64,000 bases of DNA from Oceanobacillus neutriphilus (GCF_014645515.1 NZ_BMLW01000015.1:1-64000); one strand, 5' to 3'. Positions 1 to 10,896 are shown, counted from the stretch's first letter. The notes: generated by a model not told the origin, from the letters alone. Program-made: numbers and translations.

Positions 1-100
1 AAGAGGTCACACCTGTTCCCATGCCGAACACAGAAGTTAAGTTCTTCAGCGCCAATGGTAGTTGGGGGCTTCCCCCTGCGAGAGTAGGACGTTGCCAGGC
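1..100 (+). rRNA. rrf: 5S ribosomal RNA, 3' part
   Basis: The first 100 bases match the 3' five-sixths of a Bacillus-type 5S rRNA, including the conserved stretch around CATGCCGAACACAGAAG and the GAGAGTAGGACG segment near the 3' end. The 5' end lies outside the window. The exact 3' end could shift by a base or two. A terminator follows at once, so this closes an rRNA operon. Confidence 0.95.
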
Positions 101-116
101 ACATTAAACAAAAAAA

Positions 117-147
117 GAAGTTAAGCATTTGCTTAGCTTCTTTTTTT
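117..147 (+). terminator. Terminator of the rRNA operon
   Basis: An 11-bp stem (GAAGTTAAGCA with TGCTTAGCTTC, one G-U pair) with a tiny loop is followed by seven T residues. It sits 17 bases after the 5S end, as expected for rho-independent termination of an rRNA operon. The following 279 bases, up to the next gene, show no further feature. Confidence 0.93.
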
Positions 148-426
148 GTATGACTAAATCTTCTATCTTAGATTCGAAATCATAGAATAATTAAATGAGC
201 TTATTAAAAATGGTAATCAAGAATAGATAATTATCATTTTATTACTAGCAAATCAACGGGATTAGAATATAATGGAAGTTAGACATGATAAAATTAAAGA
301 TGTATCTTATAGAAATGATAGAGGGGTAAGTCGTTTCTTTCTACATATTGGAATATGCATAAAAGATGAAACGATTACGTAAAGATATAATTGCATTTTA
401 AATTCTATATAAAGGAGTAAGTAAAA

Positions 427-1113
427 TTGGCACAATTTATTGGTGAGGATTTTCTTGTTATTGTATCACGTTTATTTATTGCTTTAATATTATCTGGTTT
501 AATTGGTTTTGAACGGGAAATTAATAATCACTCTGCTGGCTTCCGCACACATATACTGGTAGGAGTAGGCTCCTGTTTAATGATGATTTTATCCATTTTT
601 GGTTTTATCTCTTTCATGGAACAGTATGATAATATCCGATTCGATCCTGCCCGGATTCCTTCTTATGTAATTAGCGGCATTGGCTTTTTGGGCGCTGGCA
701 CAATTATTGTTTATGGTGGGACTATCAAAGGCTTAACAACAGCTGCTTCTATATGGGCTGTAGCAGGTATTGGATTAGTTGTCGGAGCCGGGATGTACAG
801 TGTTGCTATTGTAACGACACTTATTATCCTCGCTAGTTTAATTTTTTTAAACCAAATAGAGCATTTCTTTCCCCGATTTAAATTAAGTAATTTTATTGAG
901 GTTATTGCAACAGAGGAATTTGAAATGTATGAAGCAGTAAAGTCGATTGAAAAGAATCATTTTAATATTAAACAAATAGAGATAAAATTGTTGGAAGGTA
1001 AGCAGCGCAGAATTCATATATGGACGAATATGAAAGCGAATAAAAATTTAGTTAATTTATTTGATGATATATCCAAGCTTCCAGGAGTGGTAAATATAAC
1101 AAAACGAAGTTAA
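427..1113 (+). CDS. MgtC/SapB family membrane protein
   Basis: This 228-residue protein has an N-terminal membrane part (about residues 1-145) with four to five hydrophobic segments. It carries the family signatures LIGFERE near residue 25, GFLGAGTI near residue 90 and GLTTAASIW near residue 105. A soluble C-terminal part of about 80 residues resembles the small ACT-like tail of YhiD/MgtC proteins. The TTG start follows an AAAGGAG site by seven bases. MgtC relatives are linked to survival at low magnesium and to inner-membrane regulation, but the molecular activity of this branch is not settled. It stands alone between the rRNA operon and ctsR. Confidence 0.85.
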   Translation: MAQFIGEDFLVIVSRLFIALILSGLIGFEREINNHSAGFRTHILVGVGSCLMMILSIFGFISFMEQYDNIRFDPARIPSYVISGIGFLGAGTIIVYGGTIKGLTTAASIWAVAGIGLVVGAGMYSVAIVTTLIILASLIFLNQIEHFFPRFKLSNFIEVIATEEFEMYEAVKSIEKNHFNIKQIEIKLLEGKQRRIHIWTNMKANKNLVNLFDDISKLPGVVNITKRS

Positions 1114-1192
1114 ATTTTAAATATTTTCATAGAGTTTCAATAATTATGTTTTGATTTCTTGTCTGTTTGTCAAAAATAGAAATACCATCCAT

Positions 1193-1220
1193 TTGCAACT
1201 TAAAGAATTTATATTATAAT
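1193..1220 (+). promoter_or_regulatory. Sigma-A promoter of the ctsR operon
   Basis: TTGCAA (1193-1198) and TATAAT (1215-1220) are separated by 16 bases and lie directly upstream of the CtsR operator. No other good promoter is visible ahead of ctsR. Confidence 0.8.
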
Positions 1221-1228
1221 AAAGTCAT

Positions 1229-1251
1229 AGTCAAAGTTAGTCAAAGTCAAA
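1229..1251 (+). promoter_or_regulatory. CtsR operator
   Basis: Two direct heptads AGTCAAA at 1229-1235 and 1239-1245 have the three-base spacing of the known CtsR box. A third partial copy, GTCAAA, follows at 1246-1251. The operator starts 9 bases after the -10 box, so bound CtsR would cover the transcription start and block its own operon. Confidence 0.9.
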
Positions 1252-1295
1252 AGAACTAATTTATCCAATAAATTATTTGATTTGAGGTGCGAAGG

Positions 1296-1763
1296 ATGAG
1301 TAACATTTCAGATATCATTGAACAATATTTGAAAAAAGTATTACAGGCAGAGGAGCAGCAAGCAATAGAAATTAAAAGAAGCGAAATTGCAGATCAATTT
1401 CAATGTGTACCCTCTCAAATAAATTATGTGATTAATACACGTTTCACCGTGGAGAAAGGGTATATAGTTGAAAGTAAGCGTGGAGGCGGCGGTTATATTC
1501 GGATTATGCGTATACGTCATCAGGATCAATCAGAGTTAATCGATGAAATTATTTTTTTAATCGGTGATTCGATTCCTCAACGTGCTGCCGTAGATATTTT
1601 AGAGAGGCTTTTAGAGGAGGAACTGATAACAGCACGTGAAGCGAAGTTGATGTTAGCAAGTATTGACCGAACAACATTAGCTTTTCAATTACCGTTACGT
1701 GATGAATTGCGTGCACGTATACTTAAATCTGCATTAACTGCACTTAAGTATCTGAACGATTAA
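1296..1763 (+). CDS. ctsR: CtsR, repressor of class III heat-shock genes
   Basis: CtsR represses clp genes by binding AGTCAAA repeats and lets go when heated. The 155-residue product has the N-terminal winged helix-turn-helix with the tetraglycine loop (residues 63-66, inside KRGGGGYIR), which is the thermosensing wing in the Bacillus protein. The Arg residues beside it are targets of the McsB arginine kinase. The C-terminal half is the helical dimerisation domain. I chose the ATG at 1296, six bases after GAGGTG, over an in-frame GTG three codons upstream, which would overlap that site. It is first gene of ctsR-mcsA-mcsB-clpC. Confidence 0.97.
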   Translation: MSNISDIIEQYLKKVLQAEEQQAIEIKRSEIADQFQCVPSQINYVINTRFTVEKGYIVESKRGGGGYIRIMRIRHQDQSELIDEIIFLIGDSIPQRAAVDILERLLEEELITAREAKLMLASIDRTTLAFQLPLRDELRARILKSALTALKYLND

Positions 1764-1783
1764 TTATCTGAAGGGGAGGAGCC

Positions 1784-2344
1784 GTGAGTCGTATGGAATG
1801 CCAGGAATGTCATGAAAGAAAGGCCACATTACACTTTAAACATATAATAAATGGCCAGGAGACAAAAATCAGTCTTTGTGAAGTTTGCGCTAAAAAGAAA
1901 GGTTATTTAAGCTATCCAGAAGAAGGGTATTCTTTAAACGATCTTTTATCAGGGCTGTTTCAAAAGGATGGATTAAATTTGAGTTCAACAGGAGCAACAA
2001 AATCTAATCAGTCTCAAGAGTTGAAATGCGCTTCTTGCGGCAGAACGTTTAGTGAATTCAAAAAGGCTGGAAAATTTGGCTGCGCAAATTGCTATGCTTC
2101 CTTTGGAGCCAAGGTAGAACCAATTTTAAGGCGTGTACATGCTGGAAATACGAAGCACACAGGAAGGATACCGAAGCGTGCAGGAAAGTATATCCAGCAA
2201 AAGCGGTTAATTTCTTCTCATAAAGAAGAGTTAAAACAGCTGATTGAAGAAGAAGAGTTTGAAAAAGCAGCTGTTCTTCGCGATAAAATCAGAGAACTGG
2301 AAAAGGAAAATCACCAAAATAAGGAAGCGGGTGATAACACGTGA
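1784..2344 (+). CDS. mcsA: McsA, zinc-binding activator of McsB
   Basis: McsA activates the McsB arginine kinase and tethers the ClpC adaptor complex. The 186-residue protein contains four CxxC pairs (CQEC near residue 6, CEVC near 37, CASC near 84, CANC near 103), forming zinc sites. A C-terminal UVR motif (about residues 147-175) is a helical hairpin shared with ClpC and UvrB. The GTG start follows GGGGAGG; an ATG three codons on is possible. The TGA stop overlaps the GTG start of mcsB by four bases (GTGA), suggesting coupled translation. Confidence 0.96.
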   Translation: MSRMECQECHERKATLHFKHIINGQETKISLCEVCAKKKGYLSYPEEGYSLNDLLSGLFQKDGLNLSSTGATKSNQSQELKCASCGRTFSEFKKAGKFGCANCYASFGAKVEPILRRVHAGNTKHTGRIPKRAGKYIQQKRLISSHKEELKQLIEEEEFEKAAVLRDKIRELEKENHQNKEAGDNT

Positions 2345-3405
2345 CATTAGAATCATTTATAAATGAAGCAATCAGCCCATGGATGCTGGAGGATGGTCCA
2401 GATAAGGATATTGTGATGAGCAGCCGTGTTCGTTTGGCCCGCAATTTTGCTGATAAATTATACCCGACATCCGGCAATCAAGAAGCTTTGGAAGAGGTAC
2501 TGCAATTTATTAGAAAAAATTATACTCAGCAGGAAGATACGGAACAGGATTCCATCTCATTTATACCAATGAAAAATCTAAGTATGATTGAAAAACTTGT
2601 TTTGGTGGAAAAACACTTAATAAGTCCACATTTAATTAAGCATAGTGACCATGCTGCAGTGTTATTATCTGCACAGGAGCAGACTTCAATTATGGTAAAT
2701 GAAGAGGACCATTTGCGTATCCAGGTGTATTATCCAGGACTTCAGCTAAGGAAAGCTTTGGAGGAAGCATACTACTTAGATGATTGGCTGGAAGAAAAGG
2801 CCGACTACGCATTCGATGAGACAAAAGGCTACCTCACCAGTTGTCCTACCAATATTGGAACTGGGATGCGGGCCTCTATTATGATGCACTTACCTGCTCT
2901 AGTACTGACAAAGCAAATCAATCGGCTGATCCCTGCAATTAATCAATTAGGTCTTGTTGTCAGAGGAATATATGGTGAAGGCAGCGAGGCGAGAGGAAAT
3001 ATATTTCAAATATCGAATCAAATTACGCTGGGCAAATCAGAAGAGGATATTGTGGAAGATTTAGAGAGCATTGTCAACCAGCTTGTGGAACACGAACGCA
3101 TGGCTCGTGTATATATTTACGAACAATCGGAGATCAGTCTGGAGGATCGCGTTTTTCGTTCATATGGAACATTAAAAAATAGCAGAATTATTGATTCGAA
3201 GGAAGCGGCTATTTGTATTTCAAATTTGCGTTTAGGTATAGATTTAGGCATAATAGAAAACATTTCCGAGAATATACTGAATGAGCTGATGGTTTTAACA
3301 CAACCAGGATTCCTGCAGCATTATGCTAATAAAGCATTACGCTCTGATGAACGTGATATTCGAAGAGCTTCCATCATTCGTGAAAGATTAAATTTGAAAA
3401 AGTAG
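2341..3405 (+). CDS. mcsB: McsB, protein arginine kinase
   Basis: McsB phosphorylates arginine residues, inactivating CtsR and marking damaged proteins for ClpC-ClpP. The 354-residue sequence shows the phosphagen-kinase-like catalytic core: SSRVRLARN near residue 22 (ATP phosphate contacts), NEEDHLRIQ near 120, and [10 protein letters not shown] near 167 with the active-site Cys loop. A helical C-terminal region carries phospho-arginine binding residues. Length is normal for the family. It overlaps mcsA and lies 13 bases before clpC, in the expected operon. Confidence 0.97.
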   Translation: MTLESFINEAISPWMLEDGPDKDIVMSSRVRLARNFADKLYPTSGNQEALEEVLQFIRKNYTQQEDTEQDSISFIPMKNLSMIEKLVLVEKHLISPHLIKHSDHAAVLLSAQEQTSIMVNEEDHLRIQVYYPGLQLRKALEEAYYLDDWLEEKADYAFDETKGYLTSCPTNIGTGMRASIMMHLPALVLTKQINRLIPAINQLGLVVRGIYGEGSEARGNIFQISNQITLGKSEEDIVEDLESIVNQLVEHERMARVYIYEQSEISLEDRVFRSYGTLKNSRIIDSKEAAICISNLRLGIDLGIIENISENILNELMVLTQPGFLQHYANKALRSDERDIRRASIIRERLNLKK

Positions 3406-3418
3406 GAGGAAATAACAT

Positions 3419-5848
3419 ATGATGTTTGGTCGCTTTACAGAGAGAGCACAAAAAGTATTAGCATTATCTCAAGATGAGGCTGTACGATTAGGCCATAATA
3501 ATATTGGAACAGAGCATATTCTTCTTGGCTTGGTACGTGAAGGAGAAGGCATAGCTGCGAAAGCATTGCAATCTCTTGGCTTGGAAGTATCCAAAATTCA
3601 AGAAGAAGTTGAAAAGCTGATTGGTGTTGGCAAACAGCCTTCTCAATCTATTCATTATACTCCCAGAGCGAAGAAGGTTGTTGAATTATCTCAGGATGAG
3701 GCCAGAAAACTGGGCCACTCCTATGTTGGAACAGAGCATATTCTCTTAGGTTTAATCCGTGAAGGAGAAGGAGTTGCTGCCCGTGTTTTAAATAACCTTG
3801 GTGTAAGCTTAAATAAAGCCCGGCAGCAGGTGCTTCAGCTCTTAGGGAGTAATGAGTCCCAGGCAGGGCGTCAAGGGCGTACAGGGCAGCAGACAAACGC
3901 AAGCACCCCTACTTTAGATTCTTTAGCCCGTGATTTGACGGTCAGTGCGAAAGAAGGGAAGATAGATCCTGTTATTGGGCGTTCCAAGGAAATTGAACGT
4001 GTTATTCAAGTACTGAGCCGCCGTACAAAAAACAACCCTGTGCTTATTGGTGAGCCCGGTGTCGGAAAGACAGCTGTTGCAGAAGGATTAGCACAGCAAA
4101 TTATTGATAACGAGGTACCGGAAACACTGCGTGATAAACGTGTGATGACATTAGATATGGGTACTGTTGTTGCAGGAACAAAATATCGCGGTGAGTTTGA
4201 GGACCGTTTGAAAAAAGTAATGGAAGAGATTCGTCAATCAGGGAACGTTATTTTATTCATTGATGAGCTTCATACCCTTATTGGAGCCGGTGGAGCAGAG
4301 GGTGCAATTGACGCATCTAATATTCTTAAGCCATCACTTGCCCGCGGCGAATTACAATGTATTGGAGCAACAACTTTAGATGAGTATCGGAAATATATTG
4401 AAAAGGATGCTGCATTAGAACGCCGTTTCCAGCCAATTCAGGTGGATGAACCGACACTTGATGAGACCATTCAAATCCTGAAAGGCTTAAGAGACCGCTA
4501 TGAAGCACATCATCGTGTGACAATTACAGATGAAGCAATTGAAGCAGCAGCAACCTTATCTGACCGGTACATTACAGATCGTTTCCTGCCCGATAAGGCA
4601 ATTGATTTAATCGATGAAGCCGGCTCAAAAGTACGCTTGAATTCATATACTGTTCCGCCAAATTTAAAAGAGCTGGAACAGAAATTAGAAGAGGTAAGAA
4701 AAGAAAAAGATGCTGCAGTACAAAGTCAGGAATTTGAAAAGGCAGCATCCCTGAGAGATTCCGAACAGCGTTATCGGGAAAACCTTGAGAAAACCAAGGA
4801 TGAATGGAAGGAAAAGCAAGGGCAGATTGATTCCGAAGTAACCATGGAAGATATTGCTGCAGTTGTATCAATTTGGACAGGAGTTCCTGTTTCTAAGCTG
4901 ACCAAAGATGAGAGTCAGCGTCTGCTGAACATGGAAGAAATTCTTCATGATCGTGTCATTGGCCAATCTGAAGCAGTAAATGCTGTAGCAAAAGCAATTC
5001 GCCGTGCCCGCGCAGGGTTGAAAGATCCAAAACGTCCTATTGGCTCCTTCATATTTCTTGGACCAACGGGTATTGGTAAAACAGAGCTTGCCCGTGCGCT
5101 TGCAGAAGTAATGTTCGCTGATGAGGATGCTATGATCCGAATTGATATGTCTGAGTATATGGAAAGACACGCAACATCCCGTTTAGTTGGTTCTCCTCCA
5201 GGCTATGTAGGTTATGAAGAAGGAGGGCAATTAACAGAAAGGGTTCGTCGTAAACCATATTCTGTTGTCCTGCTGGATGAGGTGGAAAAAGCACATCCGG
5301 AAGTCTTTAACATTCTCTTGCAGGTGCTTGAGGATGGCCGTTTAACGGATTCCAAAGGAAGAGTTGTTGATTTCCGCAATACTGTTATCATCATGACTTC
5401 TAACGTTGGAGCAAGCGAATTGAAGCGTAATAAATACGTTGGTTTCACATTAGATAATGAAGAGAGACAGCATCAGGATATGAAATCAAAGGTTCTGGAA
5501 GAATTGAAAAAGGCATTCCGCCCAGAATTCCTGAATCGTATTGATGAGACCATTGTGTTCCATTCCTTGGAGAAAAAACACATGAAGGATATTGCATCAT
5601 TAATGCTGAAACAATTACAAAAACGCTTAGAAGAGCAAGACTTAACACTCTCTCTTACAGATAAGGCGATTGAAAAAATTGCTAATGAAGGATTTGATCC
5701 AGAATATGGTGCCCGTCCATTGAGACGCTCTATTCAAAGTAATATTGAGAATTTATTATCAGAAGAGCTTTTAAAAGGAAATATTCAAAAAGAGCAAAAG
5801 GTAAAAATAGGCTTAAACAGCAAAGGAGAATTTATTGTCCTCCATTAA
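3419..5848 (+). CDS. clpC: ClpC, AAA+ unfoldase of the ClpCP protease
   Basis: ClpC unfolds substrates, including arginine-phosphorylated proteins, and feeds them to ClpP. Order of domains in 809 residues: two N-terminal Clp repeats (1-145), first AAA+ module with Walker [10 protein letters not shown] near 210, middle domain with a UVR-like segment (about 420-455), second AAA+ module with GPTGIGKTE near 547, and a YVGF loop near 675 that docks on ClpP. The RBS AGGAGG precedes tandem ATG codons; the first fits the Bacillus MMFGRFT start. It is the last gene of the CtsR operon, followed by a perfect terminator. Confidence 0.98.
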   Translation: MMFGRFTERAQKVLALSQDEAVRLGHNNIGTEHILLGLVREGEGIAAKALQSLGLEVSKIQEEVEKLIGVGKQPSQSIHYTPRAKKVVELSQDEARKLGHSYVGTEHILLGLIREGEGVAARVLNNLGVSLNKARQQVLQLLGSNESQAGRQGRTGQQTNASTPTLDSLARDLTVSAKEGKIDPVIGRSKEIERVIQVLSRRTKNNPVLIGEPGVGKTAVAEGLAQQIIDNEVPETLRDKRVMTLDMGTVVAGTKYRGEFEDRLKKVMEEIRQSGNVILFIDELHTLIGAGGAEGAIDASNILKPSLARGELQCIGATTLDEYRKYIEKDAALERRFQPIQVDEPTLDETIQILKGLRDRYEAHHRVTITDEAIEAAATLSDRYITDRFLPDKAIDLIDEAGSKVRLNSYTVPPNLKELEQKLEEVRKEKDAAVQSQEFEKAASLRDSEQRYRENLEKTKDEWKEKQGQIDSEVTMEDIAAVVSIWTGVPVSKLTKDESQRLLNMEEILHDRVIGQSEAVNAVAKAIRRARAGLKDPKRPIGSFIFLGPTGIGKTELARALAEVMFADEDAMIRIDMSEYMERHATSRLVGSPPGYVGYEEGGQLTERVRRKPYSVVLLDEVEKAHPEVFNILLQVLEDGRLTDSKGRVVDFRNTVIIMTSNVGASELKRNKYVGFTLDNEERQHQDMKSKVLEELKKAFRPEFLNRIDETIVFHSLEKKHMKDIASLMLKQLQKRLEEQDLTLSLTDKAIEKIANEGFDPEYGARPLRRSIQSNIENLLSEELLKGNIQKEQKVKIGLNSKGEFIVLH

Positions 5849-5870
5849 AATGGATTGCCTATAAAGTATC

Positions 5871-5904
5871 AAAAGCTAGAAGAACACGGTTCTTCTAGCT
5901 TTTC
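5871..5904 (+). terminator. Terminator of the ctsR operon
   Basis: A perfect 15-bp stem (AAAAGCTAGAAGAAC with GTTCTTCTAGCTTTT, 3-base loop) ends in a T run and lies 22 bases after clpC. It separates the heat-shock operon from radA. Confidence 0.95.
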
Positions 5905-6074
5905 TCCATTATTCCAAAAAAACTTGTGGCATAAATATGGAAGATTGTTTTTTAATTTGATGCTTTCCTGTAACCTATGAAAACCAGAAATAGTCTATAA
6001 TAATAAATAAGGTTAGTTTCATGTATAGTGACTTGCATTAGACATGGAACATCGCTTGAAGGAGGTTTCAAACA

Positions 6075-7448
6075 TTGGCAAAAAGGAAAACAAAATTTGT
6101 CTGCCAGGAATGCGGATATGAATCGGCTAAGTGGATGGGAAAATGTCCAGCTTGCCATCAATGGAATACAATGGTAGAAGAAATTGAAGCTGCTGCTGTA
6201 AAAGGCAGGACAGGATATGTGTCTGGTATAACCTCCTCTCAAAAGCCTGAAAAAATCACCTCTATTGAATCGAAGAAAGAACCGCGGGTTACAACGAAAA
6301 TGCGGGAATTTAATCGTGTGCTGGGCGGGGGTGTTGTTTTAGGATCTCTGGTTTTAATTGGCGGAGATCCGGGTATTGGAAAATCAACTCTCTTATTGCA
6401 AATATCTGCACAATTGGCAGAGAAGGACTTACCGGTTCTATATGTTTCTGGTGAAGAATCTACAAGACAAACCAAATTACGTGCGGACCGGTTAGATATA
6501 AAAACAGATAAGCTGTATGTATTATCAGAGACAAATTTAATGGATATAAGCAGACAGATAGAAGAAATTAACCCCTCCTTTGTCGTCGTTGATTCTATTC
6601 AAACCGTTTTTAAAGAAGAGATAACAAGTGCTCCCGGCAGTGTTTCACAGGTTAGAGAATGTACGATGGAGCTGATGAAAATTGCGAAGACCAAGGGTAT
6701 TCCTATTTTTATTGTCGGCCATGTAACAAAAGAAGGGTCCATCGCAGGCCCGCGTTTATTAGAACATATGGTGGATGCTGTATTGTACTTTGAAGGAGAG
6801 AGGCATCATACTTACCGTATCTTAAGAGGTGTGAAGAACCGTTTTGGAAGTACAAATGAAATGGGTATTTTTGAGATGAAGGAGGAAGGATTACGTGAAG
6901 TAATGAATCCGTCTGAAATCTTCCTGGAAGAAAGGTCTCAAGGTGCTGCCGGGTCTACCGTCGTTGCTTCGATGGAAGGAACGCGGCCGGTTTTAGTAGA
7001 GATACAGGCATTGATTTCACCGACAAGCTTTGGTAACCCGCGCAGGACGGCCACAGGAGTGGATCATAACCGGGTGCCGCTTTTGATGGCTGTATTGGAA
7101 AAACGCGTCGGGCTTATGCTGCAAAACCAGGATGCTTATATTAAAGTAGCGGGTGGTGTAAAGCTGGATGAGCCGGCTATTGATTTAGCACTTGCGGTCA
7201 GCATTGCATCAAGCTTCCGGGACCAGCCGACAAAGCCGAATGATATTTTTATAGGAGAGGTCGGTTTAACAGGGGAAATTCGCCGTGTATCCCGCATTGA
7301 ACAGCGGGTACAGGAATCTGCGAAATTAGGATTCAAACGGGTAATTTGTCCGAAAAATAATTTAGACGGCTGGAATTATCCGGCGGGTATCGAAGTAATT
7401 GGTGTTTCCAATGTACAGGAAGCTTTAGAAATTGGGTTACATCAGTAA
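6075..7448 (+). CDS. radA: RadA (Sms), DNA branch-migration and repair ATPase
   Basis: RadA is a RecA-like motor that drives branch migration during recombination and transformation. In 457 residues it has an N-terminal zinc finger (CQEC near 10, CPAC near 27), a RecA core with Walker [11 protein letters not shown] near 95, the RadA-specific KNRFG motif near 255, and a C-terminal Lon-like domain from about 285. The TTG start follows GGAGGT by eight bases. A TATAAT at 5996-6001 upstream lacks a clear -35. In B. subtilis the next gene is disA; here none is present before yacL. Confidence 0.97.
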   Translation: MAKRKTKFVCQECGYESAKWMGKCPACHQWNTMVEEIEAAAVKGRTGYVSGITSSQKPEKITSIESKKEPRVTTKMREFNRVLGGGVVLGSLVLIGGDPGIGKSTLLLQISAQLAEKDLPVLYVSGEESTRQTKLRADRLDIKTDKLYVLSETNLMDISRQIEEINPSFVVVDSIQTVFKEEITSAPGSVSQVRECTMELMKIAKTKGIPIFIVGHVTKEGSIAGPRLLEHMVDAVLYFEGERHHTYRILRGVKNRFGSTNEMGIFEMKEEGLREVMNPSEIFLEERSQGAAGSTVVASMEGTRPVLVEIQALISPTSFGNPRRTATGVDHNRVPLLMAVLEKRVGLMLQNQDAYIKVAGGVKLDEPAIDLALAVSIASSFRDQPTKPNDIFIGEVGLTGEIRRVSRIEQRVQESAKLGFKRVICPKNNLDGWNYPAGIEVIGVSNVQEALEIGLHQ

Positions 7449-7458
7449 GGTTTAAAAA

Positions 7459-7519
7459 ATGTTCAAAAAGCAACACGATTACTCATTCCATTGAAAACTG
7501 CCAGTCTCTTTTTGAGCAT
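7459..7519. repeat. Small inverted-repeat element related to the one at 25093-25274
   Basis: ATGTTCAAAAAG (7459-7470) pairs with CTTTTTGAGCAT (7508-7519), one G-U. The end sequence is the same as the outermost 12 bases of the element between rpoB and rpoC, and the inside shares CGATTACTC. It looks like a shortened derivative of that family. It occupies the place between radA and yacL where disA is usually found. Confidence 0.65.
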
Positions 7520-7606
7520 AAACTTTTTGAAGAATTCCAAGCAGGTTAGCATATATTACGCATGATTTGGTAATACTACTAATACTAGTCAGGAGGTGTA
7601 AAGGAA

Positions 7607-8704
7607 TTGATGAAAAAAGTAGTACATTTATTTTTTATTATATTGGGTGGTACCATGGGGTATCTCTATCTTCCGGCCATTGTTCAGTTATTAAATGTTT
7701 CTGAATCAAGCTGGTTAACTTCATCTATCTTGGGAATGATTGTTGGAGCTATTATATTTTTTATCTTGTCTTATTTACTAGTAAACTATATTGTGAATTT
7801 CTTTCGTTGGGTGGAAGATGCACTGGTTAAAATACCAGCCATGGATTTGTTTTTCGGGAGTATTGGATTAATTGTCGGTCTGGTTATAGCTTACTTTGTT
7901 AATATGCCGTTGCAGGATATGAGTATTCGTGTTTTTTCACAGGTTTTACCGCTTTTCATAATGATTATACTTGGTTATTTAGGATTCCAGGTTGGTTTTC
8001 GCCGGCGCGAGGAATTTATGAATATACTCAAACCTGCGAAAAAGGACAAGCGCCGCAGTAATGATGAAGAGGATACAGATTCAAATGTCCAGCATCCAAG
8101 TCCTAAAATTTTAGATACAAGCGTGATTATCGATGGGCGGATTGCAGACATTTGTCAGACAAACTTTTTAGAGGGAACCATCGTTATTCCACAGTTTGTC
8201 CTCGGTGAATTACAGCATATCGCAGATTCATCCGATGCGTTGAAACGAAATCGGGGCAGACGCGGCTTGGACATCTTGAACAGAATTCAGAAAGAACTCG
8301 CTGTAAAAGTTGAAATCTATGAAGGTGATTTTGAAGACATTCCAGAAGTGGACAGCAAGCTGATTAAGCTGGCAAAAGTCATTGATGGAATTGTCGTGAC
8401 AAATGATTTTAATTTAAATAAAGTATGTGACTTTCAGGGAGTATCTGTTTTGAATATAAATGATCTTGCCAATGCAGTGAAGCCGGTTGTACTTCCGGGT
8501 GAAGAGCTGCACGTTCAAGTGATTAAAGATGGGAAAGAGCATAATCAGGGTGTTGCTTATTTAGATGATGGAACAATGATTGTTGTGGAAGAAGGCAGAG
8601 ATTATATCGGCAAAAATATTGAGGTTGTCATTACGAGTGTTTTACAAACCTCTGCCGGCCGGATGATTTTTGCAAAACCAAAATTACTTGAAAAAGCTTT
8701 GTAA
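7607..8704 (+). CDS. yacL: PIN/TRAM domain membrane protein YacL
   Basis: This 365-residue protein has four membrane helices (about residues 5-25, 38-60, 80-103, 112-130), a cytoplasmic PIN-like nuclease fold beginning at [16 protein letters not shown] near residue 167 with its acidic residues, and a C-terminal TRAM domain from about 300. PIN and TRAM domains suggest RNA binding or cleavage, but no substrate is established for YacL. The TTG start follows AGGAGGTG by eight bases; the next codon is ATG and could also serve. Family length and order are normal. Confidence 0.93.
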   Translation: MMKKVVHLFFIILGGTMGYLYLPAIVQLLNVSESSWLTSSILGMIVGAIIFFILSYLLVNYIVNFFRWVEDALVKIPAMDLFFGSIGLIVGLVIAYFVNMPLQDMSIRVFSQVLPLFIMIILGYLGFQVGFRRREEFMNILKPAKKDKRRSNDEEDTDSNVQHPSPKILDTSVIIDGRIADICQTNFLEGTIVIPQFVLGELQHIADSSDALKRNRGRRGLDILNRIQKELAVKVEIYEGDFEDIPEVDSKLIKLAKVIDGIVVTNDFNLNKVCDFQGVSVLNINDLANAVKPVVLPGEELHVQVIKDGKEHNQGVAYLDDGTMIVVEEGRDYIGKNIEVVITSVLQTSAGRMIFAKPKLLEKAL

Positions 8705-8730
8705 AAAGGGTATAACTGATAAAGGATAAA

Positions 8731-8764
8731 AAAAGTGATAACATGAATATGTTATCACTTTTCG
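8731..8764 (+). terminator. Terminator after yacL
   Basis: A perfect 14-bp stem (AAAAGTGATAACAT with ATGTTATCACTTTT, loop GAAT) lies 27 bases after yacL. In B. subtilis ispD and ispF come between yacL and gltX, and here they are absent. The following 139 bases to gltX show no confident promoter. Confidence 0.85.
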
Positions 8765-8903
8765 TATAGAACTTGTTAATAATATAAAATGGGGGAGCTT
8801 CCTTTTCTGATAGGTGTTTTAGAAAGCTTTCTATTAGATTTTTTGAACAGTTTCTCCTGAAAAACAGGTAGCGATGATATAAACAATGAAGGAGGCATTT
8901 TAA

Positions 8904-10373
8904 ATGAGTAAGGAAGTTCGTGTACGTTATGCACCCAGTCCAACAGGGCATTTGCACATTGGTAATGCTCGTACGGCTTTATTTAATTATTTATATGCAA
9001 AACATTTTGATGGAAAATTTATTATCCGCACAGAAGACACAGATGATAAAAGAAATGTAGAAGGCGGCGAAGAGAGTCAATTAAAATATTTAAAATGGCT
9101 TGGCCTGGAATGGGATGAAGGAGCAGATATCGGCGGAGATTACGGTCCTTACCGTCAAACAGAACGCTTGGATATTTATCAAAAGTACGTAGATGAACTG
9201 CTTGAGCGTGATTTAGCTTATAAATGCTATATGACAGAAGAAGAGCTGGAAGCAGAACGGGAAGAACAGCGTGAGAATGGACAAGTCCCTAAGTACGCCG
9301 GAAAACATAGCAACTTAACAGAGGAAGAGATTCGGAGCTTTGAAGCAGAAGGCAGAAAACCGAGTATCCGTATTCGTGTTCCTAAAAATAAAACATATAC
9401 CTTCCAGGATATCGTTCGCGGAGAGATTACATTTGAATCAAGTGATTTTGGCGACTGGGTTATTGTAAAGAAAAATGGTATTCCTACTTATAATTTTGCC
9501 GTAGCTATCGACGATCATTTTATGGAAATTACAGATGTATTGCGTGGAGAAGAGCATATCTCTAACACACCAAAGCAGATGATGATCTATGATGCATTTG
9601 GATGGGCAGCACCGCGTTACGGACATATGACATTAATTCTTAATGAAGAACGCAAAAAGCTGAGTAAACGTGATGAGCATATCCTGCAGTTTATTGAGCA
9701 ATATCGTAATCTGGGCTATCTGCCGGAAGCGATGTTTAACTTCATCAGTTTACTTGGATGGTCTCCAGTTGGCGAGGAAGAGATGTTTAGCCAGGATGAA
9801 CTGATTGAAATATTTGATCCGGAGCGGCTATCTACCTCTGCTGCTATTTTTGACCAGCATAAATTAAAATGGATGAATAATGAATATATTAAAAAAGTCG
9901 ATTTAAGCCGTGTAATTGACTTAGCATTGCCGCATTTAATTGAAGCAGGTAAGCTTCCTGAAAATATGGATGATAAGACACGCGAATGGGCAGAGAATGT
10001 GATTAGCCTGTATCGCGAACAATTACGCTATGGGGCAGAAATCGTGGAATTGACAGAGCTGTTTTTCCAAGAGGATATTTCATATGGTGAAGCAGAGCGT
10101 GAAATCCTGAATGAAGAACAGGTTCCTGAAGTATTGCAGGTGTTCACAGATAAATTAATCCATTTAGAGTCGTTTGACAAAGATTCGATCAAAGCGCAAT
10201 TTAAAGCAACTCAAAAAGAAACAGGACATCGCGGTAAGAAACTTTTCATGCCTATCCGTGTGGCAACAACAGGCCAAATGCACGGTCCGGAGCTTCCTTT
10301 TGCTATTGAATTATTAGGAAGAGATGTTATTGTGAAGCGTCTGGATAAATTATTAAAGGAAATGGGAGCTTAA
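8904..10373 (+). CDS. gltX: Glutamyl-tRNA synthetase
   Basis: It charges tRNA-Glu and, in bacilli without GlnRS, also tRNA-Gln for later amidation. The 489-residue class I synthetase has the HIGH-type motif HLHIGNA near residue 15 and the KMSKS-type motif KKLSKRD near 252. The C-terminal anticodon-binding helical domain is complete. AAGGAGG sits eight bases before the ATG. The next 600 bases hold a cysteine T-box and a repeat, so the downstream cysE-cysS genes are controlled separately. Confidence 0.98.
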   Translation: MSKEVRVRYAPSPTGHLHIGNARTALFNYLYAKHFDGKFIIRTEDTDDKRNVEGGEESQLKYLKWLGLEWDEGADIGGDYGPYRQTERLDIYQKYVDELLERDLAYKCYMTEEELEAEREEQRENGQVPKYAGKHSNLTEEEIRSFEAEGRKPSIRIRVPKNKTYTFQDIVRGEITFESSDFGDWVIVKKNGIPTYNFAVAIDDHFMEITDVLRGEEHISNTPKQMMIYDAFGWAAPRYGHMTLILNEERKKLSKRDEHILQFIEQYRNLGYLPEAMFNFISLLGWSPVGEEEMFSQDELIEIFDPERLSTSAAIFDQHKLKWMNNEYIKKVDLSRVIDLALPHLIEAGKLPENMDDKTREWAENVISLYREQLRYGAEIVELTELFFQEDISYGEAEREILNEEQVPEVLQVFTDKLIHLESFDKDSIKAQFKATQKETGHRGKKLFMPIRVATTGQMHGPELPFAIELLGRDVIVKRLDKLLKEMGA

Positions 10374-10439
10374 GAGTTCACATTTGCTGCATTATATAAT
10401 ATATTAGCCTTATAAGAAATGCCTATAAAAATGAAATAT

Positions 10440-10686
10440 CCATAAAGCGTGGATGGGGTAAAGTAAAAATGAATTTCTTACACAGAGAGAATCACATGTG
10501 CTGCGAGTGATTTTAAGATTTCTTTTTGAAGTGCGCCTCAGAGTCTATCGTAGAAAATAAAGTACACGATAGCGGTTCTCTACCGTTAACAGAGCCAAGT
10601 GGAGAGAGGACTATCTTTCTCTGAACAGAGTGGGACCGCGCAAAAGCGTCTCTGTGTTTTTTATAACACAGAGACGCTTTTCTTAT
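10440..10686 (+). promoter_or_regulatory. T-box riboswitch, cysteine specific
   Basis: The AGAGAG element is followed by an apical stem (AATCAC with GTGATT) enclosing GTGCTGCGA. The specifier region GAAGTGCGCCTC has TGC (Cys) at 10532-10534, and the T-box core GAGTGGGACCGCG is at 10628-10640. A strong terminator stem, GCGTCTCTGTG with CACAGAGACGC (10646-10676), ends in a T-rich tract. Uncharged tRNA-Cys should pair with the specifier and T-box to prevent termination. This fits cysE-cysS downstream and the known position in B. subtilis. The 5' limit is approximate. Confidence 0.93.
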
Positions 10687-10740
10687 AGCCTAGGAAATTA
10701 TAGAAATATTTCCTTGTGGATAACTATTTATAGAAAAACA

Positions 10741-10896
10741 GCCGCGTCCAGCTCCGAGCGCCAAAAACTAGGAGATTTCACGTCACGCCCTACGATAAGT
10801 CAACATCGGTTCGTCACCTCACCGTGTTTCCTTTATCTCAGTTGCGCCGCTCCAATCTCTACGTTTTTAAGCAGGCGCTCTGCGCTTTTGTTCTAG
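10741..10896. repeat. Dispersed palindromic repeat between T-box and cysE
   Basis: A block more GC-rich than its surroundings, about 155 bp long, is bounded by GAGCGCC (10756-10762) and GGCGCTC (10874-10880), with AAAAAC and GTTTTT just inside. Its middle (CGTCACGCCCTACGATAAGT and beyond) resembles intergenic repeats I recall from Oceanobacillus and Virgibacillus. It separates the T-box terminator from the cysE ribosome-binding site. An 88-codon open frame across it is not credible. Confidence 0.75.

Noticed and set aside
10630-10896. An 88-codon frame on the plus strand upstream of cysE.
   Set aside because: It overlaps the T-box terminator and the dispersed repeat and lacks a start signal.
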